Source of the DNA: Chloroflexota bacterium
GTDB taxonomy: Bacteria; Chloroflexota; Limnocylindria; Limnocylindrales; CSP1-4
Length of the DNA stretch: 11,092 bases
Assembly: GCA_017882025.1 (NCBI GenBank)
Contig: JADGQG010000050.1
Location: 1 to 11,092 of the forward strand
Direction: 5' to 3'
The position numbers were made by a program, and so were the translations under genes. Positions within the stretch are counted from its first letter, which is position 1. Each line of letters starts with the position of its first letter. This document shows, piece by piece, positions 1 through 5,622 of the stretch. Below the pieces are notes generated by a model. That model saw only the letters and a list, made by a program, of their open reading frames with translations, was not told the origin of the DNA and made no database searches.

Positions 1-33
1 GCCGTGGGCGCTCCGGAGCCTGGGCCATCTGTC

Positions 34-93
34 GCGCTGACCGTCCGGCACAGGCCGCTCCGCGACGGGCGCCCGACGACGGGCGGTCAGCGC
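34..93. repeat. 10-bp inverted repeat enclosing a small GC hairpin
   Basis: GCGCTGACCG at 34-43 is repeated in inverse at 84-93 (CGGTCAGCGC), with no mismatch. Overlapping the right arm is a 6-bp stem with a 4-nt loop, CGCCCG-ACGA-CGGGCG, at 70-85. The structure begins 9 nt beyond the stop codon of the minus-strand methyltransferase, so it may end that transcript or protect its 3' end. There is no T-run, so a classical intrinsic terminator is not shown. Nothing else was seen in positions 1-101. Confidence 0.3.
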
Positions 94-101
94 CCGGAGA
101 G

Positions 102-812
102 CTACGCCCGGCCGATCGCCACGAGCTGGGTCGCACCGCGGACGCCGACCTCCCTGAGCCGCGTCCGCAGGGTCGCGCCGCGTGCCTGGAGCTCCGGGTG
201 CCCGTCGGCGAGCACAACGTACCGGTCGATCGCCGCCTCAAGCTCGGCCGTGGCCTCCGGATCGTGGGGGTCTTCGTCCGGATCGGCGAGATCGACGATC
301 CGCAGGTCGGCGAGCCCGAGGCCATCGACGATCTCGACGATCCGCCGCCGTTCGTAGGTCTCCCGGTGCACCTCGCCGCGGAGTCGGTTCACGGCCGCCC
401 ACCAATGGTGCAGGAGGACGTGCGTGGCCTGGGTCTCGGACTGGCTGTCGCGGTACATCTCGTTGACGACGAGGTGGCCGCCGGGGCGGAGGACGCGAAG
501 CATCTCGGCCAGCGCAGGGGTAGGGTCCGCGAAATGGTGGAGGGAGTTCGAGACGCAGACGGTGTCGAACGAGCCATCCGGGAAGACGAGGTGGAGGGCA
601 TCCATCTGCTCGAACCGCACGTCAGGGCGGTCCGCGAATGCCTCCGAGAAGGCCGCGGCCCGCTCGGCGTTCGCGTCGATGCCAACGATCTCCGCGTGAT
701 CCCGGAGGCCGTCGAGCAGGAAGCGAACAAAGCCGCCAGTCCCGGTGGCGACGTCGAGCACGCGCCCGCCGGACAGGTCGCCGAGGACGGCCTTCGGGTC
801 GATCGCCGTCAT
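102..812 (-). CDS. class I SAM-dependent methyltransferase
   Basis: This 236-residue protein has the Rossmann-type methyltransferase fold (Methyltransf_11/25 type). Motif I is VLDVATGTGGF (residues 18-28). The acidic residue ending strand 2 is D46 in GIDAN. The segment after motif II is FDTVCVSNSLHHFADP (82-97), and the motif III region is RVLRPGGHLVV (106-116). It should transfer a methyl group from S-adenosylmethionine to a small molecule. The substrate cannot be read from the sequence; ubiquinone/menaquinone-type and secondary-metabolite methyltransferases share this core. The protein starts only about 17 residues before motif I, which is short but seen in the family. The frame stays open upstream, but no better start codon is present. 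No clear Shine-Dalgarno sequence precedes the ATG. It lies 79 nt downstream of the aldo/keto reductase on the same strand, so co-transcription is likely. Confidence 0.85.
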   Translation of the reverse strand: MTAIDPKAVLGDLSGGRVLDVATGTGGFVRFLLDGLRDHAEIVGIDANAERAAAFSEAFADRPDVRFEQMDALHLVFPDGSFDTVCVSNSLHHFADPTPALAEMLRVLRPGGHLVVNEMYRDSQSETQATHVLLHHWWAAVNRLRGEVHRETYERRRIVEIVDGLGLADLRIVDLADPDEDPHDPEATAELEAAIDRYVVLADGHPELQARGATLRTRLREVGVRGATQLVAIGRA

Positions 813-840
813 CGTCGCTCGGCCGCCGTCGCGACCGGTT

Positions 841-876
841 CGGGCGCCAGGTCGGGCGCCAGGTCGGGCGCCAGGT
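841..876. repeat. three perfect 12-bp tandem repeats
   Basis: CGGGCGCCAGGT occurs three times head to tail (841-852, 853-864, 865-876), followed by a diverged partial copy GGGGCGCCC (877-885). Each unit carries the self-complementary core GGCGCC. The array fills most of the gap between the reductase and methyltransferase genes. Read on the minus strand, each copy supplies a right arm for the hairpin described at 863-888. Confidence 0.85.
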
Positions 877-888
877 GGGGCGCCCGAC
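863..888 (-). terminator. strong hairpin just after the aldo/keto reductase stop
   Basis: On the minus strand GTCGGGCGCC (888-879) pairs perfectly with GGCGCCCGAC (872-863) around a 6-nt loop CCACCT. The 10-bp stem begins 3 nt after the reductase stop codon. No U-run follows, so it may be a terminator of the type lacking a U-tract, an mRNA 3'-end stabiliser, or an intercistronic element that reduces methyltransferase expression. Additional right arms at 860-851 (perfect) and 848-839 (9 of 10 pairs) allow the same left arm to form longer-looped alternatives. Confidence 0.5.
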
Positions 889-891
889 TCC

Positions 892-1875
892 CTACCACCG
901 CTGGTGGACGAGCGGCTTCGCGCGCTTCTCGTAGAGCTCGCGGATCCGGTCCATCGTCACCACCGGGAGTGGTGCCATATCCGCCGCGGCCGCGTTCGCA
1001 CGGGCCTGGTCGGGCGTCTTCGCGCCGGGGATGGCGGCCGTCACCTCGTCGGCCATGAGGATCCAGCGCAGTGCCAGCTGGGCGAGCGTGGCGCCGTCCG
1101 GCACGAGCGTGCGCAGCTCCTCGACGAGCTCCAGCCCCGTCTCGTAGTCGAGGCCGGCAAACGTCTCCCCGACGTCGAAGGATTCGCCATGGCGGTTGAA
1201 CGCGCGGTGGTCGCCGGGATCGAACGCCGTCTGGCGGGTGAGCGAGCCGGTCAGGAGGCCCGACGCGAGCGGGACCCGGGCAAGGACGCCGACGTCGCGG
1301 CGGGCGGCCTCGGCCAGGAAGCGGTCGGCCGGGCGCTGGCGGACCAGGTTGTAGATGATCTGGACGCTCGCGACGCCCGGGTACTCGATCGCCTTGAGCG
1401 CCTCCTCGACGCGCTCAACGCTGACGCCGTACGCGGCGATGGACCCGTCGGCCACCAGCTCGTCGAGGGCGGCAAAGATGTCCGGGCGGTAGTAGACCTC
1501 GATCGGCGGGCAGTGGAGCTGGACCAGGTCGAGGCGGTCGACGCCGAGCCGCTCACGGCTGCCGTCCACCCAGCGCCGGAACGCCTCCGGGTTGTAGTTC
1601 GCGGCCAGCTGGGGCACGCTCCGGCCCATCTTCGTGGCGACGACGAAGCGCTCGCCGGCGCGCTCGCGAAGGAACCGGCCGATGAGGCGCTCACTCCGGC
1701 CGTCGCCGTAGACGTCGGCCGTGTCGATGAGGGTGACGCCGGCGTCGGCCGCGGCGTGGAGCGCCCGGAGGCTGACCTCGTCGTCCACCTCGCCCCACGA
1801 CCCACCGATCGCCCAGGAGCCGAACCCGATCGCGCTCACCTCGTGGCCGGTCTTCCCGAACCTGCGGTATTCCAT
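892..1875 (-). CDS. aldo/keto reductase
   Basis: This 327-residue protein covers the whole aldo/keto reductase TIM barrel. It begins MEYRRFGKTG...IGFGSW, typical of the YajO/Tas/general-stress-protein-69-like group. The catalytic tetrad is visible: D51 (in DTADVYG), Y56, K82 (in ATKMG) and H121 (in LVQLHCPP). The C-terminal NADPH-binding part includes IPGAKTPDQARANAAA. It should reduce aldehydes or ketones with NADPH in the cytoplasm; the physiological substrate is unknown. The ATG at 1875 was chosen over an in-frame ATG at 1986 because the family starts here and GGAGG (1882-1886) sits 6 nt upstream. A TAGAAT -10 element lies about 50 nt upstream. A strong hairpin and then the methyltransferase gene follow. 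Confidence 0.93.
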   Translation of the reverse strand: MEYRRFGKTGHEVSAIGFGSWAIGGSWGEVDDEVSLRALHAAADAGVTLIDTADVYGDGRSERLIGRFLRERAGERFVVATKMGRSVPQLAANYNPEAFRRWVDGSRERLGVDRLDLVQLHCPPIEVYYRPDIFAALDELVADGSIAAYGVSVERVEEALKAIEYPGVASVQIIYNLVRQRPADRFLAEAARRDVGVLARVPLASGLLTGSLTRQTAFDPGDHRAFNRHGESFDVGETFAGLDYETGLELVEELRTLVPDGATLAQLALRWILMADEVTAAIPGAKTPDQARANAAAADMAPLPVVTMDRIRELYEKRAKPLVHQRW

Positions 1876-1924
1876 CGCCTGCCTCCGTGTGCCGGGGCGA
1901 CGCACCTGCTCCGGACGTGACCGC

Positions 1925-1930
1925 ATTCTA
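1925..1930 (-). promoter_or_regulatory. candidate -10 element TAGAAT for the aldo/keto reductase
   Basis: TAGAAT on the minus strand (5 of 6 matches to TATAAT) stands out in very GC-rich sequence, 49 nt before the reductase ATG. No convincing -35 is found at 16-18 nt spacing. The same hexamer occurs upstream of the NTF2-like gene at 8127-8132, which supports it as a housekeeping -10 in this genome. Confidence 0.45.
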
Positions 1931-1961
1931 GGGGCGTCGGGAGCTGCGGGCTGGGAGGGAG

Positions 1962-1980
1962 CGTGGCGCCCGCGGCCACG
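1962..1980 (-). terminator. possible hairpin between phosphoesterase and reductase genes
   Basis: CGTGGC and GCCACG form a 6-bp stem around a 7-nt GC loop, starting about 45 nt beyond the phosphoesterase stop codon and upstream of the reductase promoter. There is no T-run. In sequence this GC-rich, a stem of this size can arise by chance. The rest of the 1876-2025 gap shows nothing else. Confidence 0.22.
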
Positions 1981-2025
1981 AAGCATTCGCGAGGAGGCGG
2001 TCGGCGTGCGCGATGGCCAACGAGC

Positions 2026-3015
2026 TCATGGCAGGAACTCGGCGAGGGGCGTCGCGTCACACGAGGCGCCCAAACACGGAAGCCCGAAGATGTCCTCGAT
2101 GGTTCGCAGCAATCCGTAGTGGTCGTGCATGGTCGAGGAGGAGACGCCGTCGAGCCCCTGGCGGGCGACCATCGTGAAGACCCTGCCCCCGCCATGCACG
2201 TTCGTGGTGCCCTCGTCGAACGACACGATCAGGAGCGTGTGCGCCCACTCCGGCGCCGTGAACACCCCGGGCAGGAAGGCCCTGAGGAAGGCGTCACCCT
2301 TCGCCGGAGAGCAATCGTGCATATCGTTGCACAGGTTCGGCGCCACGAAGGCGAAGTTCACGCCTGGATCGAAGCTCGCGAGCGGCTGGACATTGGCGCA
2401 CTGACTGCTGCCAGAGACGAAGGTGAAGCTCATCGCCGGGTTGTGCTTGCGCGCGTACGTTCCCGCGACGCCGGGGCCGTCCACGCCACCCGAGTACGCG
2501 CTTCCGGTGCTGCACCCCCCGGCCGGGTAGTCCTGGGCATACGTCCGCCAGGACTTGCCCGCGGCGGCCATCTGGCTTGACAGGCTCGCGGCCGCCAGGT
2601 TGTGATCCGCATCGTCCGTCACCCCCTGCGTTGAGCCCGACCAGAAGGCGAGGTAGTTCGGCAGCGACGGATGGGTGACCGCGTAGAAGCCGTCGGCCCG
2701 TCCATAGGTCTGCGAGAGGCCGTAGAGGTACGGCATCGTGGACGCGGTGACCGCCGACGATTCCCGGTTCTCCATCCAGACGACCACCACGTGGGAGATC
2801 CCTGCCGACGGCGTGAACGACGGCCTGGGCCCCGGGGTGAACGTGGGCGTCGGAGTTTGAGTGGCCGTGGACGATGGCCCGGCAGTCGGGCTGGCAGTCA
2901 CGGCGAGGGCCGAGGAGGTCGGTCCGCTTGGCAATGTCGTCGCCTGACAGGCAGCCAGGAGGAGGGCCGGCCCGAGGGCCAGCCCGACGATCGCGGTTGC
3001 TCGTCCGAACCCCAT
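2026..3015 (-). CDS. lipoprotein phosphoesterase (PF04185-type acid phosphatase / phospholipase C family)
   Basis: This 329-residue secreted protein starts with a lipoprotein signal peptide. A hydrophobic stretch (residues 7-22) ends in the lipobox LAAC with C23 as the lipidated residue, so it is probably anchored on the outer face of the membrane. A Thr/Ser/Pro linker (about 25-70) follows. The catalytic domain then shows the hallmarks of the alkaline-phosphatase-like phosphoesterase family: VVVVWMENRESSAV (76-89), THPSLPNYLAFWSGS (114-128), IVSFDEGTT (263-271) and HDHYGLLRTIEDIFGLP (297-313). Family members hydrolyse phosphate mono- or diesters, including phospholipid headgroups; the substrate here is open. 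The ATG at 3015 was chosen because GAGG lies about 7 nt upstream and the signal peptide begins there; the frame stays open further upstream, but that sequence is not family-like. It is divergent from the ECF sigma gene and may belong to its regulon. Confidence 0.88.
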   Translation of the reverse strand: MGFGRATAIVGLALGPALLLAACQATTLPSGPTSSALAVTASPTAGPSSTATQTPTPTFTPGPRPSFTPSAGISHVVVVWMENRESSAVTASTMPYLYGLSQTYGRADGFYAVTHPSLPNYLAFWSGSTQGVTDDADHNLAAASLSSQMAAAGKSWRTYAQDYPAGGCSTGSAYSGGVDGPGVAGTYARKHNPAMSFTFVSGSSQCANVQPLASFDPGVNFAFVAPNLCNDMHDCSPAKGDAFLRAFLPGVFTAPEWAHTLLIVSFDEGTTNVHGGGRVFTMVARQGLDGVSSSTMHDHYGLLRTIEDIFGLPCLGASCDATPLAEFLP

Positions 3016-3154
3016 CCCGGCACCTCGCCTCCCGTCGAGTCGCCGCCACGCGACGTCCAGCATGATGCGCCACGTTGTCGCCGCCCATCGCCGGCGCGGG
3101 CGCGGTCGCCGCCCACGCCATCGGCGGCGTTTCTCGGCCATGCTGGTCCGGCAA

Positions 3155-3181
3155 TTGAACGTTTCGCCGGCGCCGGTCGTC
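3155..3181 (+). promoter_or_regulatory. candidate ECF-type promoter before the sigma gene
   Basis: TTGAAC (3155-3160) contains the GAAC core of ECF -35 elements. CGTC (3178-3181) matches ECF -10 elements, with a 17-nt spacer. Transcription would begin near 3188, leaving a leader of about 25 nt with a GGAG (3201-3204) before the GTG at 3214. ECF factors commonly drive their own promoter, so autoregulation is a reasonable inference. TTGAAC is also a passable -35 for the housekeeping sigma factor, but no TATAAT-like -10 follows. Confidence 0.45.
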
Positions 3182-3213
3182 TGGTGAACGTGACCGGATT
3201 GGAGCGACTCGCG

Positions 3214-3759
3214 GTGGTGAAGGCGCAGAACCCCGACATCGGGCGCACGGACGACCCGCGAACGCAGACGTTCGCCGAGCTGATGGATCGGCGCGTGCTC
3301 GACAACGCCTATCGCTATGCGACGCTGATCCTCGGCGACCGCGCGGACGCGGAGGACGCCACGCACGACGCGGCGCTGACCGCGTGGCGCCACCTGGGGG
3401 AGCTGCGCGATCCCGCGAAGTTCGAGGCGTGGTTCGGGCGAATCGTGGTGAACGCATGTCGCGACCGCCTCCGGGCCCGGCGTCGTCGGCCGGTCCACGT
3501 CGAGCTGGATCCCGAGCTGTCCAGTCCCGATGCGAACGACGGGCTTGCCCGTCGCGACACTCTCGCGCTCGCCATTCGGTCGCTCAGCGCCGACCACCGC
3601 GAGGTCGTCGTGCTGCGGTTCTATGCCGACCTGACCGTCGACCAGGTCGCGGCCCGAACCGGAGTCGGCGCCGGCACCGTCAAGTCCCGCCTCCACTACG
3701 CGCTGCGCATCCTTCGCGCGGCCGTCGACGCCGAAGACGAGGGGAGATCCAGGCCATGA
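3214..3759 (+). CDS. ECF-family RNA polymerase sigma factor (sigma-70 family)
   Basis: The protein has 181 residues from the GTG at 3214, normal for ECF factors. Region 2 is visible (about residues 22-90), including the helix DRADAEDATHDAALTAWRHL and then FEAWFGRIVVNACRDRLR. After a short linker, region 4 (about 122-172) contains LSADHREVVVLRFYADLTVD and the helix-turn-helix segment VAARTGVGAGTVKSRLHYA. It would direct RNA polymerase to ECF promoters. Start choice: GTG 3214 has GGAG nine bases upstream and fits the proposed transcription start; GTG 3184, GTG 3190, TTG 3199 and GTG 3217 are alternatives. The stop overlaps the next gene's start (ATGA at 3756-3759), implying translational coupling. 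The next gene encodes its probable membrane-bound regulator. Confidence 0.92.
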   Translation: MVKAQNPDIGRTDDPRTQTFAELMDRRVLDNAYRYATLILGDRADAEDATHDAALTAWRHLGELRDPAKFEAWFGRIVVNACRDRLRARRRRPVHVELDPELSSPDANDGLARRDTLALAIRSLSADHREVVVLRFYADLTVDQVAARTGVGAGTVKSRLHYALRILRAAVDAEDEGRSRP

Positions 3760-5564
3760 AGAGCGACGAGTCGTTCGAGCGAGAGGTGCGCGCGTCGCTC
3801 CGCGCTTCCGCAGCGGGGTCGGCGCCAGACCAGCTGGCGGCGCGAATCGGCGAGATCCCGTCCCGGGAGCCATCGCCACGCGCTCTCGGCCGGGGGCTAC
3901 GCAGTTTCGCCCGGCTCGCCGTGAACCTGGCGGCAGCCGCGGTTGTCGTCATCGCCGTCGCGGCGTTGATCGTGAGCCGGAACGGCGGAAACCTCCCGGC
4001 CGGCGGGCAGCCGACCGGATCCGCGAGCCTGGCGACGCAGGGCGCCTCCGCGGCGACACCGACCGCCTCCGCCATGCCGTCGGCCACGTCTGCGTGCGGC
4101 AGTCCGGCCTCGCCGAACCCGGCGTCTCCGAGCCCGGCCCGCAGCGTCGCCCCCGCGGGACCCGTCGTGGTGACGCTTGGGATCTACTCCGGCCGACCCG
4201 ATCCGACGTGGACGCTGACCGTCGACGAGGCCGCGGCCGTGGATGCAGCGCTGGCCGCTCTGCCCGACGGCACGGGCACGCCGCCGGTCGGAGGACTCGG
4301 CTATCACGGGTTCTCGATCGCCCGGCCGGGGAGCACCTCGGTGGCCTATCTCGGGACGGTGGCACCGCCGGGCGACGGCCCACGGCCCATGAAGGCGGAC
4401 CCGACACGGAGCATCGAACGCTGCCTCCTCAAGACGTCTGGGTCGCACGTGACGCCCGACGAATATGCGATCGCGGAGCTCGCGATCGCCGCGCCGTCGG
4501 CCACCTCGCCCGCCGCCTCGGCGTCACCCGTGCCGCCCGCGACGCCGAGCGCGTCCACGGCGCTCCTCGGGCTCAGCCCCGCGTCGGTGACGTTCGTGTC
4601 GCCGAACGATGGCTGGGTCCTGGGGACGGGCTCGTGCTCCGGCGCCCCGTGCGCGGCGATCAGGCGGACCGCCGATGGCGGGCGCACCTGGGCGGCGGTC
4701 TCGGCACCCCACGCGGCGATCGTCCCCGGCGGCTACCAGGGGGCGCCGGGAATCAGCGGGATCCGCTTCGCTGACGCGCGCAACGGGTGGGCCTTCGGGC
4801 CCGACCTCTGGGCCACCCACGACGGCGGGGCCACGTGGGCCCGGCTGACGATCGCCGGCCTCCCCGCGGATGCGGCGATCGTCGCCCTGGAGACCGCGCG
4901 CGGGACGGTCCACGCGGTCGTCCTCGACGGCCAGGACTACCGCGTCGCGTCGAGCCCCGTCGGTGCTGACGACTTCCGCCTCTCCGCGGTCCGCGTGCCG
5001 GTCGGGGCCGGGCCGGTCCCGTCGGTGCAGCTGGTCCTGTCCGGCGTGGCCGGCTGGCTGATCGAGAACGACCGCACGGTCGTCGGCGGTGCGCGCCTCG
5101 TCAACGGCGCCTGGGTTGCCTGGCAGCCGCCCTGCGCCGACGTCGTTGGCCCGGCCTTCCTCGCGGCGTCCAGCCCGACCGAGCTCGCGGCGGCCTGTGA
5201 CGTCGGGCTCTGGGGCACGTCGACAGGCGACCACCTGTACCTGTCACACGACGGCGGGTCCAGGTTCGTCGAGTCGGGGGCCGCGGTGCCATTGCAGATG
5301 GCCGCCCAGGTCGCCTCGGCGTCGCAGTCCGTGATCGTGGTCGGCGGCAGCGACGCGACGGGCGCGGTGCTCGTCGCGACGTTCGACGGCGGGCGAACGT
5401 GGGCCGTCGTCGCGCATCTCGGGGCCGTCGCGATCGCGGACCTGGGCTTCACCACTGCGACGCAGGGTGTGGTGATCACGGCTTCCGCGAACGGGACGGC
5501 GAGCCTCCTGATGACCCGCGACGGGGGCCGCACCTGGCGCGCAGTCGGGTCGACCGGTGGCTGA
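3756..5564 (+). CDS. membrane protein, putative anti-sigma partner with Asp-box (BNR/Ycf48-like) propeller
   Basis: This 602-residue protein has a short charged cytoplasmic N-terminus (1-53), one TM helix (about 54-73), an Ala/Ser/Pro/Thr linker (about 80-135), a domain I do not recognise (about 136-245), a second low-complexity linker, and a C-terminal propeller region (about 270-602). The propeller carries five Asp-box motifs: TADGGRTW (305-312), THDGGATW (354-361), SHDGGSRF (497-504), TFDGGRTW (542-549) and TRDGGRTW (587-594). Stop-start overlap with the ECF gene and the one-TM layout suggest that the N-terminus binds the sigma factor and the outer domains sense an envelope signal. No HxxxCxxC zinc motif is present in the cytoplasmic part, so the anti-sigma role is inferred from context. 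The Asp-boxes alone would suggest a sialidase or Ycf48-like fold, but no sialidase catalytic set was recognised. Confidence 0.82.
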   Translation: MKSDESFEREVRASLRASAAGSAPDQLAARIGEIPSREPSPRALGRGLRSFARLAVNLAAAAVVVIAVAALIVSRNGGNLPAGGQPTGSASLATQGASAATPTASAMPSATSACGSPASPNPASPSPARSVAPAGPVVVTLGIYSGRPDPTWTLTVDEAAAVDAALAALPDGTGTPPVGGLGYHGFSIARPGSTSVAYLGTVAPPGDGPRPMKADPTRSIERCLLKTSGSHVTPDEYAIAELAIAAPSATSPAASASPVPPATPSASTALLGLSPASVTFVSPNDGWVLGTGSCSGAPCAAIRRTADGGRTWAAVSAPHAAIVPGGYQGAPGISGIRFADARNGWAFGPDLWATHDGGATWARLTIAGLPADAAIVALETARGTVHAVVLDGQDYRVASSPVGADDFRLSAVRVPVGAGPVPSVQLVLSGVAGWLIENDRTVVGGARLVNGAWVAWQPPCADVVGPAFLAASSPTELAAACDVGLWGTSTGDHLYLSHDGGSRFVESGAAVPLQMAAQVASASQSVIVVGGSDATGAVLVATFDGGRTWAVVAHLGAVAIADLGFTTATQGVVITASANGTASLLMTRDGGRTWRAVGSTGG

Positions 5565-5622
5565 CTGAGCGAAGTTGCGCGGGACGAAGCTCGGGGCGGG
5601 ATCCGGGGGATCGGCCGCGTCG

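Noticed and set aside
198..1920. Long plus-strand open frames across the methyltransferase and reductase genes
   Set aside because: They are antisense to two well-recognised genes with intact motifs. High GC keeps opposite frames open, and the translations show no conserved domain.
1876..1986. Longer N-terminus for the aldo/keto reductase
   Set aside because: The added 37 residues are Arg/Pro-rich, lie across the -10 element, and the family begins at MEYRRFGKTG with a good ribosome binding site.
2671..3183. Long open frame in front of the sigma factor, in frame with it
   Set aside because: It runs antisense through the phosphoesterase signal peptide and linker. Its translation is Arg/Gly-rich with no family features, and sigma region 2 begins only after 3214.
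3384..3755. In-frame extension upstream of the membrane sensor gene
   Set aside because: It overlaps the sigma factor's conserved regions in another frame. The ATG at 3756 with ATGA overlap gives a normal start for the partner.
5600..5612. GATCC-GGG-GGATC hairpin between the convergent sensor and molybdoenzyme genes as a bidirectional terminator
   Set aside because: A 5-bp stem without T-runs is too weak to call. The 58-nt gap shows no better structure.
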